64,000 nucleotides of DNA from Bromus sterilis (lineage: Eukaryota; Streptophyta; Magnoliopsida; Poales; Poaceae): NCBI GenBank assembly GCA_950022295.1, contig OX465597.1, forward strand, positions 58,949,016 through 59,013,015, given 5' to 3'. The first letter of the stretch is position 1. Every line of letters starts with the position of its first letter. Positions 11,593 to 22,794 of this stretch are shown piece after piece. Both the position numbers and the translations under genes were made by a program. The notes beneath the pieces were generated by a model. The model searched no databases, was not told the origin of the DNA, and saw only the letters and a list, made by a program, of their open reading frames with translations.

Positions 11593-14500
11593 TGTCAGAA
11601 CCCTAATTTAGGTTTGTGCTTTGCTAAGCTTGCATTTTTGCATCATGAAAATTTTTGCAAAAGAAAAAGAAATGGGAAGCAAAAAGCCTCAAAATAATTT
11701 TAATAAAAGGCCAGAAAAAAATCTTTTTCCAAAAATGCTTTGAAATTTTTGAAAAATCTCATAAATGGGCATGATCACATTTCAAGTGAAGTGGGTCCCA
11801 CTTCATGCTCTCTCATTATTCTAAAAGTCCAAAATGCTATTGGAAATTAAATGAATAATGTATTTGCCATTGGAACTAATTAATAATAATTCTAATAATT
11901 CTAAAACTTTGTGAGGTGAGTTATAGATGTCTCACTAGCTCACATGAAAGTTTTTAGAATTTTAGAAAATGTTTTGATATAGGAATCAAAATAAAACAAA
12001 ATACAGAAAAGAAATAAAAAGAAAAACTAAGAGAAAAGAGCTTACCTGGGGCAAGGCCCACTTGGCCCAGCCGGCCAGCCCAGCCCACCAGGGGCAGGGT
12101 TGTCTTCTACCCCGCGCCAGGCAGGCTGGGAGCTGCGTGGCGGCCATGCCACGGCAGCCGACCACGTCCTGCTTGCCGCCCCGCCGTCTTTTAAGCGCCT
12201 GGAAGGTCCCCTAGTCATGCCCATCTCTTTCCCCCTCCTCTGGCCATTCTTCCCCTCCTCTCCTCGTCGATCTCGTTGAAGCCAGAGAGCAGCCGGAGCT
12301 CGCCGTCGTGGTCCGCGCGGCCACCGTGCCCTTCTCGCCGCTCCACCATGTCCAGTGGAGTCCCCGTCCTCGCCTTCGTCGACCTGCGCCTCGAATCGCG
12401 CCAAAGGAGCCCCAGAGACGACGCCTTCGTCTCCAAACGCCGCCGGCCGCCGTGAGCTCCGTCGAGCAATTGCGCCGTCGCCAATGCCTCACCGGCCTCC
12501 CCGAGCTCGGATTCGCGCTCCGGTGAGCCTCTTGGTGTTTCTCCCCCTCCCTGCACTCCTCCCCGCGATGTACAGAGGTCCGGCCGCCGCGGGCTCATTG
12601 TTAGCACCACCCGATGCGCAAGCCCGAGACCACCCCATGAACCCCAGCTAGCACCACCCGATGCGCAAGCGCGCGAGGCACACGACCATGGCCTCCTCTG
12701 CCCCTCCCGTGGCCAGGAGCTCGATTCTGGCGAGGCGCCTCCGTGGCCGAGCCACCGACGTCAAGCCGTCGCCATTAGGGCCTAATGACCCTGCTAAACT
12801 AACCCCTAACAGCCACTGACAGGTGGGCCCAGGCCCCCCTCTAATTAAACAGAGGCTAATTAAAACGGGGATTAACCCCTGGGTCACTGACAAGAGGGCT
12901 CCACTGGTCAGTTGGACCAGTCAACCCCCTGACGTCATGCTGACGCAAGCATGACGCAATAAATCCCTTTTCTAGTACAAAAACAATTCCAGAAATTCCA
13001 GAAAATATCCAAAACTTTGAATTTGAATAACTTTTAAACCGTAACTCAGATTGAAATGATTTTTATATGAAAATTGATCAGAATAAAATGCTCTACCCAA
13101 ATATCAAACTTTCAACCATGTTTGAAATGTTTACCATGATGGATCAGTAGCATTTTGCTATTTGGTACATTTGGTTTAAATCAAATAAATTGCAAATTCT
13201 ATTCTAACTTGAACCATTACAATGCAATCCACTTCACATGAATATAAGGAACATAACACACACATGTTCATCATCATATCATACCATATTGCTTGTGCAT
13301 CGTAATTTATCAATTGTGTGCTTTACTTTCAGTGCTTCAGTGTTTGCATCTTCTCGGTAGAGTTGATCTCGGAGACGAGTTCAACCTCACGTCAGAAGAG
13401 TGTTACATCGTGATCATCGGCAAGGAAAGCACCCCCTCTTTGATCATGTCGATAAAATCCCAGTTCCCTCTCATTCTCGCTTATGCATTTTTAGGATATC
13501 ACCATGATACGTTCTACCGCTAGTTGAACATATTTCTTTGCATGACCTATCATTTTGTCACAGTAGTAAGCAAACCACAATCCTAGCAGATCTAGGAATT
13601 GTTTGATATCATGTGGCCCCTGCAACTGTTACAGCTTATTGCAAGCTTAGAGTTTACAATGAGGCTACTTTGATGTGAGTCGGGATGGTAGTGATCATGT
13701 GAATGATGCTAGTAACGTGTTGGTGAATTTGACCTAAACAAGGTGAACGATGAGAGGTTGTGTAGGAGTACACAGTGGGTTGTCTCGTTGAACACTTTCT
13801 TAAGCCCGAGTTCTTGTGTTGTTATACAAGACTAAGAGTACGACCACACATTGGGCTCACTGACCCCTCTCGGCCTAGTACCTCAACTCGGACCAAGTCC
13901 AGGAGTAGCAAGTAGTTCGAGCTTTAAACGATCTCAAGCAGGTACATCAAGGTAAGTGGTGGACGTAGGTTGTGGTCGAGTTGAATCAAGTGATCATGAT
14001 CGAGTTGAGCTTGATACCTTGTCTCGCAATGTTTGAGTCCGCATCGAAAAAATCAGCCGGATTCTGATCGTGGTCCCAACTCAAATAGGCGACTCCCTAG
14101 GACTAGAGATAGAGCTGTGAGTGAAGTGTCATGGGAACATCCTCGCCGGTACTCGCTTGAAGGGTCCACTCCCAGGCGGTAACTGATGCGTGCATGTGTG
14201 TAGCAGTACACCCCTGCAGGGTTAATGAACTATTCGAATAGCCGTGTCCGCGGTTATGGACTACTTGGAGACCTTTACTTGATCATAGACAACTTCAATG
14301 GTTACTCTAAAATTGCCAAGATAAGTGTGAGTGCTATGGTGTGCTTCCTCGTGGGGAAGTCGGGGAAGTATCCATAGTGGTGTATTGGTTCGAGAATTGT
14401 TACTTGGACTCGTGTACGCTCCTTACCTATTTCTGGTATTCGTAGTACAGGACTAGCCAAGTCAAAGCTGGCACTTCTGCATTGAAACCCCACCTCCCTT

Positions 14501-15393
14501 TGCCTTGATACATGTGCATGAGTAGTATAGTTCCTATGTAAGCCTTGCGGAGTACGTCTTTGTATTCACGTTTGCTTATTCTATGTTTTAGAGACGAGAC
14601 CACTGACCCTGATGGTGGCCTCTACCTCGAGCTCGACGTGGACTAAGTCATATAGTTCCAGACAGCAGCATGTGCCCTTTGGAGGGTCGTTGTATTTTCT
14701 TTCAGGCTTCTTAAGCCATTTGTTAAACTTGTCTTTACTAAGACATAATTTGCTTCCGTTGATGTTTGATGTAATGTTGGATCACAACCATGTGATCTCT
14801 GCTTGTAATACAACTACTATGTCTGCTCTGTATAGCAGAAGTTATAAAGACTATGAGTTTGTAGAGTTCATGTTGTGATTACCTTCTGTTTACACTGGAC
14901 ATGTATGCTGCGTGTATGATTATAACATGCATGTCTTAGTGTGGGGTACGATAGCTTAGTTGTGTTCTTGCCGGCGGTCTTTTATACACCAAGTGGCCCT
15001 TAGATGTGCGCAGCTTGGGGCATCGCGATGCGATTTCTCGTGACTCTGTCACGTGGCACACTTTGTTGTATGATTGAGCCCGCCCGAGACCCCGACTAAG
15101 TGATCGGGCTGGAGTCTGTTTATGTAAGTGTTATGATTCAATCAATAATATGGTTGAGGCGACTTGTCTATGAGTATGGGATTTCACCACCCATAACCAT
15201 TTAGACTTTTGAGCGAACGATGAGGACCCATCTTAGTTGATCATCCGGCCTGCATGGGATGCCCCTCACGTTCGATGCTTTCCGAGAGGTTCTGTGCTTG
15301 GCCTTGTCTGCTTAGACAAGTGGGTATGGCTCTCGGCTCTCCATATGATTGAGTTATGACAGGAATTACATAAGCAAACCCCGGGTCCCGACA
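11593..15393 (+). repeat. 5' LTR of S1 (3801 bp)
   Basis: It starts TGTCAGAACCC and ends GGGTCCCGACA, followed four bases later by the PBS. It has a GC-rich block at about 12040-12800, a CTATTCGAATAGCC motif (14230-14249), the CCCTGCAGGG palindrome nearby, and a conserved TATAAAAG box on the minus strand (14979-14986). Open frames in the GC-rich block recur in all S LTRs on both strands and are not called as genes. Confidence 0.9.
14979..14986 (-). promoter_or_regulatory. Antisense TATA box in S1 5' LTR
   Basis: TATAAAAG on the strand opposite to the element lies about 407 bases from the 3' edge of the LTR. The same box at the same offset occurs in S2, S3 and S4. Confidence 0.4.
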
Positions 15394-15397
15394 GACT

Positions 15398-15409
15398 TGG
15401 TATCAGAGC
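15398..15409 (+). other. S1 primer binding site (tRNA-iMet)
   Basis: TGGTATCAGAGC lies four bases after the LTR end and sets the + orientation of S1. Confidence 0.93.
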
Positions 15410-16035
15410 AGGACTGTCTGTAGGATTATCAAACCCTTGGCCGATGTCGAGTCTAGCATTCTATAGTTATATAGTTACTTTAGGTATAAGGGAACAACGT
15501 AAGACTTCTTTTTTCTCCTTACCCTCATCGATCTGAGTTCTGAGTCACCCTCATCTTGTTCTACGGGAAGATAGGACTAGGCTCATCTATGTCTTTACTA
15601 GGACATCTCGTTGATTGCTTCTTTGTAGTTGTAGGAGTGTTGTGGTTTTCCAGAGTCATCATTCCATAGTGCCTCTTTGGAAGTGATCTTTGTTATCTTG
15701 TTGGTTGTCTCATTTTTCATCCCGACACAGCCGTTATGCTGTCCGAGTCATTCCAGGTTTCTTCATAATCTGATGCAGTTGCAAAATCCTTCTCTCCATT
15801 TTGGTTGTCCTTTTAGAAGAACTTCTAGGTGGTATGCCTGAGAGTTTCATAGAGTTTGTTGTAGGTTTTCTTCTAGAAACCTATATTGATGCATTTGCAG
15901 TTCTTCCTCCCACTTTAGATGTCTTCTAGCTAGAATAACCACACTAACCATCGTGTTGGTTTACTTTGCTACTCTGACATATTTGTTGTAGATCTTATCC
16001 CAGGAACCGCCCCAATTTCCAGACGCCCATATAAA
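15410..16035 (+). other. S1 leader fused directly to the RT linker, gag and protease missing
   Basis: This stretch of about 630 bases has no gag or protease motif. It aligns with the leader of S2 (27480-28205, minus strand). At 15991 it enters the conserved D-L-I-P-G-T-A-P-I-S linker that lies between protease and RT in chromoviruses. Confidence 0.8.
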
Positions 16036-17362
16036 ATGGCCCCACGTGAGTTAGCTGAGCTTAAAATCCAACTTGAAGCTTTTTTGGCAAAAGGCTTCAT
16101 CCGCCCTAGCTCATCGCCATGGGGTTGCCCCGTTCTGTTCGTAACTAAGAAAGATGGAACAGAAAGGATGTGCGTAGACTATCGCCCGCTAAATCTAGCG
16201 ACGATAAAGAACAAGTACCCACTGCCCAGGATCAATGATCTTTATGATCAACTTGTTGGATCCTCTGTCTTCTCCAAGATGGATTTGAGATTAGGCTATC
16301 ATCAAATCCAAATCAGAAAAGAGGACATTCCAAAAACGGCTTTCACCACTCGTTATGGTCTTTACGAGTATACCGTCATGTCCTTTGGTTTAATCAATGC
16401 CCCCGCCACTTTCTCGCGCATGATGAATTCGATCTTCATGGAGTACTTGGATAAATTTGTTGTAGTTTATCTTGATGACATTCTCATCTACTCAAAGAAC
16501 GAAGAAGAACATGCCAAACATCTCAGGCTGGTATTGATGAAACTTCGAGAGCATCGCCTATATGCCAAATTCTCAAAGTGTGGATTCTGGCTACCAAAGT
16601 GACCTATTTAGGCCACGTGATTTCTGCAAAAGGCATTGTTATGAATCCCGAGAGAGTTCAGTCCATCCTTGACTGGACTCCACCTGAATCGGTTAAACAA
16701 GTTAGGAGTTTTCTTGGCTTAGCAAGCTATTGTAGCCACTTCGTTGAAAACTTCTCCAAAGTTTCAAAGCCTCTAACTGAACTCCTTAAGAAAGATAAGA
16801 AATTTGAATGGACCCCCAAGTGCAAGGAAAGCTTTCAAGAGCTAAAAAATAAGATTGACTTATGCACCCGTACTTGCGCCTCCAGACACCAAAAGGGATT
16901 TCGAGATCTATTGTGATGCTTCACGGCAAGGGTTAGGATGCATGCTTATGCAAGATCTACATGTGGTAGCTTACGCTTCACGCCAGTTGCGTCCACATGA
17001 AGAGAAATAGCCTACCCATGATCTTGAACTCGCTGTCGTAGTTCATGCCCTGAAAACTTGGCGACATTACCTCTTTGGTAATCGTTGTGAGATATATTCC
17101 GACCACCAAAGCCTCAAATACATATTCACCCAGCCAGATTTTAATCTCAGGCAAAGACCCTGGATTGAGTTGATAAAAGATTATGACTTAGGAATTTCTT
17201 ACACCCCAGGAAAAGCCAATGTCATGGCTGATGCACTAAGTCGTAAGTCGTATTGTAACAACCTCATGTTACAACAATATCAACCACTTCTCTATGAGGA
17301 ACTACGAAAGCTTAATCTTGATATTGTTCCTTATGGATTCCTTTCCACCTTGGTAGTGAAAC
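16036..17362 (+). pseudogene. Pol fragment 1 of S1: reverse transcriptase and RNase H
   Basis: The fragment begins with the RT N-terminus (G-F-I-R-P-S-S-S-P-W-G) and carries the K-M-D-L-R-L-G-Y-H-Q block, M-S-F-G-L, and the catalytic Y-L-D-D at 16468-16479. A one-base deletion near 16592 shifts the frame. It resumes at 16578-16916, shifts again near 16855 and enters RNase H with D-F-E-I-Y-C-D-A-S, the E-L-A-V-V-V-H-A-L block and S-D-H-Q-S-L-K. A TAG stop lies near 17008. It ends at the connection domain (A-N-V-M-A-D-A-L-S-R-K), where solo LTR S3 splits it at GAAAC. The product would copy element RNA into DNA. It is not functional here. S2 carries a better-preserved version. Confidence 0.92.
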
Positions 17363-20300
17363 TGTCGGGACCCGGGGTTAGCGTATGTAATTCCGGTCAT
17401 AATGCAATCACATGGAGAGCCGAGAGCTGTACCCACTTGTCTAAGCAGACAAGGCCAAGCACAGATCACTCTCGGTAAGCATCGAATGTGAGGGGCATCC
17501 CATTCAGGCTGGATGATCAACTGAGATGGTTCCTCAACGTCCGCTCACAAGTCTAATACTTATGGGTGGTGAATCCCATACTCATAGACAAGTCGCCTCA
17601 ACCATGTTATCGATTGAATCATAACACTTACATATACTTACTCCAGCCCGATCACTTAGTCGGGATCTCGGGCGGGCTCAATCATACAACAAAGTGTGCC
17701 ACGTGACAGAGTCACGAGAAATCGCATCGCGATGCCCCAAGCTGCGCACATCTAAGGGCCACTTGGTGTATAAAAGACCGCCGACAAGAACACAACTAAG
17801 CTATCGAACCCCACACTAAGACATGCATGTTATAATCATACACGCAGCATACATGTCCAGTGTAAACAGCAGGTAATCACAACATGAACTCTACAAACTC
17901 ATAGTCTTTATAACTTCTGCTAAACAGAGCAGACATAGTAGTTGTATTACAAGCAGAGATCACATGTCTGTGATCCAACATTACATCAAACATCAACGGA
18001 AGCAAATTATGTCTTAGTAAAGACAAGTTTAACAAATGGATTAAGAAGCCTGAAAGAAAAGTACAACGACCCTCCAGAGGGAACAGGCTGCTGCCTAGAA
18101 CTATACGACATTGGTACACGTCGAGCTCGAGGTAGAGGCCACCATCAGGGTCAGTGGTCTCGTCTCTAAAACATAGAATAAGCAAACGTGAGTACAAAGT
18201 CGTACTCAGCAAGACTTACATAGGAACTATACTACTCTTGCACATGTATCAAGGTAAAGGGAGGTGGGGTTTCACTTGCAGAAGTGCCAGCTTTGACTTG
18301 GCTAGTCCTGAACTACGAGTACCAGAGAGAGGTAAGAACGTACACGAGTCCAAGTAACAGTCTCCAACCAATACTCCACTATGGTGCCTTCCTCGACTTC
18401 CCCACGAGGAAGCACGCCATAGCACTCACACTTATCTTGGTGTATTTTAGAAGTATCCAATTCAAGTTATCTATGATCAAGTAAAGGTCTCCAAGTAGTC
18501 CATAACCGCGGACACGGCTATCCGAATAGTTCATTAACCCTGCAGGGGTGTACTGCTACACACACGCTTCATCAGTTACCGCCTGGGGATGGACCCTTCA
18601 AGTGAGTACCGGCGAGGATGCTGCCACGACACTTCGCTCACGGCACCATCTCTAGTCCTAGGGAGTCGCCTATTTGAGTTGGGACTACAGTCGGAATCCG
18701 GCCGATTGTTCCGATGCGGACTCAAACGTTGTGTGACCGCCATCAAGCTTAACTCGATCATGATCACTTGATTCAACGTGCCCACAACCTACGCCAACCA
18801 CTTACCTTGGTTCCACCTGCTTGAGATCGTTAAAGGGCGAACTACTTGCGACTCCTGGACAGGTCCGGGGTGAGGTACTAGGCCGAGAGGGGTCAGTGAG
18901 CCCAATGTGCGGTCGTACTCTTTGTCTTGGATAACAACACAAGAACTCGGGCCTAAGGCAGTGTTCAACGAGACAACCCACTGTGTACTCCTACACAGCC
19001 TCTCATCGTTCACCTTTGTTTAGGGTAGATTCACCAACACGTTACCACCATCATTCACATGATCACTACCATCCCGACTCACATCAAAGTAGCCTCAGGT
19101 AACAACTTTAAGCATGCAATAAGATGTAACAGTTGCAGGGGCCACATGATATCAACCAACTCCTACATCTGCTAGGATTGTGGTTTGCTTACTACTGTGA
19201 CAAAATGATAGGTCATGCAAAGGAATGGGTTCAACTAGCGGTAGAACGTATCATGGTGACATCCTAAACATGCATTTGCGAGAATGAGAGGGAACTGGGA
19301 TTTTATCGACATGATCAAAGAGGGGGTGCTTGCCTTGCTGACGATCACGAGGTATCACTCTTCTGACGTGAGTTTAACTCGTCTCCGAGATCAACTCTAC
19401 CGAGAAGAATCAATCACCGAAGCACTGGAAGTAAAGCACAATCAAAATAATACAATGCACATTCAATATGCAAAACATAGCATGGAAGTGTGCTGAGGTG
19501 ACCTATGTTTGAATTGCCACATTTTAATTGAAGTTGATTTGAAAAGGAAATTCAAATTCAAACTCCAAATGTATTCAAATTTGATCAATTTGCATTTGCT
19601 AAAGTTTGTTCATTTTAAACCAAAAGATCATATGTGTGAAATGCTTCTGAAGTACAAGTGATGTGTGGTGCATTTCAATGGTTGAAGTTGGAATAACTTT
19701 TGAATTGAATTTGAAATAAGTCCAATTAAATAAAATAGCAAAAGATACTGATCCCTTTTTAAGATCAACTCCAACATAGCTGAAAGTTGGATATTTGGAT
19801 AGAGTATTTTCTCCTGATCATTTTTCATATATTATATGTTGAATTTGGAGTTAAAATGAATTTATTATGATTTTTCAAAGTTTCAGCCAATTTCTGGAAT
19901 TTACTGAATTAAATAAATTGATTAAATCTTTACTGCGTCAGCACTGCATCATGCTGGCGTCAGGGGTTTGACTGGTCAACTGACAAAAGGGGCCCACCAG
20001 TCAGTGTCTCTGGGGTTAATTCCGGTTTAGATTAAGTTAAGCAGGTCATTAGGGGGGGGGCTTGGGCCCACTGTCAGCGAGAGAGAGAGGGGATTAGGAG
20101 GTCGGTTTAATTAGACCAACCGGCGGTTAAACGCCGGTGGCTTCCCGGCACGGCGGCGCTCTCGCCGGGGTGCATTTTCGGCCACGGGGGAAGAGACTGG
20201 GGGCACGGGGACGTGCCTCGCGACGTCGCGCGTCGAGTGGAGCAAGCGGGGGACCTCGGGGAGGCCTGGAGCCATGGCTACGTCAACGGAAGGCGGCGGC

Positions 20301-21315
20301 TGGCCACTTGCTCCGGCAAACTTGCGCTGCAGAGCATGGGGGAGGGATCTAGGAAGGGGGAAACGAGTGGGAGCTCACGAGGAGGGTGAAGACGTGCTCG
20401 GGGAAGCCGGAGATGAGCTGAGGGAGCGGGATTTCTCGCCGGGGTTCGTCGCGGCCGCCGGCGTCACGTTGAAGCTGTCGTCGGCTCCGTTGCTTCTAGC
20501 CCCAAATTGATGGCGCCGCTCGAAGAAGTCGTCGCCGGGGCATCTCTTGGACAAGGTCTTGGCGCCTGGGGGGCTCGGTGGCCGTGCTAATCGTCGTCGG
20601 CGCTCCGGCTGCGGTTTCGGTCGCGCGCGGAATTGAGCGGGAGAGGGAGAGGAAGAACCTGCGAGAGGGGGGAAGGAACCTGGAGTCTTCAGGGCGTCGC
20701 CAGCGCGAAGGAGAAGAGGAGGGGGAAGCAGGAGGTGGCGAGGAGGGGAGGCATGCCCGCCACGCAGGCGCACAGCGCGGCTGCCTCTCCTTCTGGCAGA
20801 GGAGGAAGAAGACAAGGGGCGAACGGGCCGGGCCAGGTGGGCCTTTGCCCGTGGGCGCTAGGTAAGATTTTTGTCTTTCTTTTCTTATTTTTCTTTTCTG
20901 TTGTCTGTTTGCCCAAATAAAATAAATAGCTAGGGCATTTATAAAAATCCCCAAATAATTTTATAAAACCTAGGTGACTATATAGAAGTAAACCCCAAGT
21001 TTTGGGAATTTTTTAAATTCAATTTATTTGAATTTCAATTCAAATAAGCAATTTATTTAATTTCCAAGCCACTATTTGAATTATTGAAAAATCTATGAGC
21101 ATGGGATTAATCCCAAATCACTTTTAAAATGATTCCACTCATTTTTAGGATTTTTCAATACATTCAAAAGAATTTTGGAAAAAGATTTATTTCTGACCTT
21201 TTTATTTAAATCATTTAGGGCTTTTATTTTCCCCAATTCCTTTTCTTTTGTAATTTTTTTCAAGATGCTAAAATGCAAGCTAGGTTAAACACAAACCTAC
21301 TTTGGGGTTCTGACA
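17363..21315 (-). mobile_element. S3: solo LTR of the S family (3953 bp), TSD GAAAC
   Basis: The left end is TGTCGGGACCC and the right end is GGGGTTCTGACA, which are the S LTR termini in reverse. GAAAC at 17358-17362 is repeated at 21316-21320, and removing the insert rejoins the pol frame of S1. With no internal region, PBS or second LTR, this is a solo LTR left by recombination between two LTRs of a former full element. A GC-rich block lies at 20120-20870. Confidence 0.93.
17769..17776 (+). promoter_or_regulatory. Antisense TATA box in solo LTR S3
   Basis: TATAAAAG is 406 bases from the LTR edge at 17363, antisense to the LTR. Confidence 0.4.
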
Positions 21316-21320
21316 GAAAC

Positions 21321-22780
21321 CAACTCTTGTGGGTCAAATCAAAGCTGCACAGAAACGTGCTCGAGGTATCCGACACATCAAAGAAAACATTGCTAGTGGT
21401 AAGGCTAAATGTTTTTCCCTAGAAAATGAAGGTATTGTATACTTCGAGAACAGGATAGTAGTACTGAAGAATAAGAACCTTAGACAGCCGATCCTTAAAG
21501 AAGCCCATGAATCTCCCCTCTCGATTCATCCCGGTGGTACAAAAATGTATCAAGATCTACGCCAGAGATTTTGGTGGACTAGGATGAAGAGAGAAATTTC
21601 TCAGTTCATTGCTGAATGTGATGTTTGTCATCGCGTTAAGGCAGAACATCAAAGAGTTGCTGGTACTCTTAGACCTTTGCCTATCCCCGGGTGGAAATGG
21701 GGTAAAGTCAGTATGGACTTCATCACTGGCTTTCAAAAACCCAAAAAGGAAATGATGCCATCTTCGTTGTCATTGAATGACTTTCAAAAGTTGCTCACTT
21801 CCTTCCTGTTCGCGAGTCTATAACTGCTAGCCAGTTAGCGGCCTTGTATGTCTCCGGAATCATGTCACTTCACGGTGATCCTTTGGAAATCAATTCAGAC
21901 CGTGGTAGTCTTTTCACTTCTCGATTTTGGGAAAGTTTCCAGAATGCTACGGGAACCCACCTCTCCTTTAGCACCGCTTATCACCCGCAATCCAGTGGTC
22001 AAGTAGAAAGGGTCAATCAAATTCTCGAAGACATGCTCAGAGCTTGTGTTATCTCTTTCGGAAAGAAATGGGAGAATTCTCTTCCTTTTGCCGAATTTTC
22101 GTATAACAATAGCTTCCAGTCTAGTTTGGGCATGGCTCCTTTTGAATTTCTCTATGGACGGAAATGTCAAACACCCCTAAACTGGTCAGAAACCGGTGAA
22201 AGAAAATTCTTTGGGCCAGATATGATTCAGGATGCAGAAGAGTAGGTTCGCATTGTTCGTGAGAGATTGAAAACAGCTCAGTCTCGTCAGAAAAGCTATT
22301 ATGATCGTCATCATAGGGAAGAAAGCTATAATCTGGATGAGAAGGCATACCTTTGGGTTAATCCTCTGAAGGGTACCCATCGCTTCGGTATCAAAGGAAA
22401 GTTTTACCCACGTTACATTGGTCCCTTTCGCATTCTCTCTAAACGTGGAGAAATTGCCTACCAATTGGAACTACCCCCTCACCTCTCCCAGGTTCATGAT
22501 GTCTTCCACGTCTCTCAACTCAGGCGTTGCTTCAAGGACCCCATCCGCGACGTAGACCACGAAATGCTTGATCTCTAAGATAACATTTCATATCGAGAGT
22601 ATCCTATTCGTATTCTTATGAAGCCGAGCGTAGCACCAGACGTCAGAAGATCAGATTCCTCAAAGTGCAGTGGTCACATCATTCATAGAAAGAAGCCACC
22701 TGGGAACGAGAGGATCGTCTACGAGCTGAGTACCCCACCCTCTTCCCGACGACTTCTGAATCTCAGGACGAGATTCTTTT
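21321..22780 (+). pseudogene. Pol fragment 2 of S1: integrase with degraded chromodomain
   Basis: The fragment continues pol after S3. It opens with the integrase zinc-binding domain (H-E-S-P-L-S-I-H, then C-D-V-C), then the catalytic core with the first Asp in S-M-D-F-I, the second in N-S-D-R-G-S and the Glu in Q-V-E-R-V-N, so the D-D-E triad is present. The C-terminal part has G-P-F-R-I-L and H-D-V-F-H-V-S-Q-L-R. Frameshifts lie near 21745, with stops near 22243 and 22576. The end (22580-22780) matches, in shifted frames, the W-E-R-E-D type chromodomain tail that defines Tekay/Del chromoviruses. An intact protein would insert cDNA and could bind histone marks. This copy is dead. Confidence 0.9.
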
Positions 22781-22794
22781 GAGTGGGGGCGAGT
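22781..22794 (+). other. S1 polypurine tract
   Basis: GAGTGGGGGCGAGT directly precedes the 3' LTR start at 22795 and overlaps the last pol codons. Confidence 0.8.

Noticed and set aside
12042..12404. GC-rich frames of 100-230 codons in S, LARD and T LTRs (also 4959-5522, 20375-20954, 23303-23995, 31252-31897, 36650-37147, 63258-63948)
   Set aside because: They occur in all frames of GC-rich LTR leaders where stops are rare, have low-complexity P/R/A/S composition and are not consistently kept between copies.
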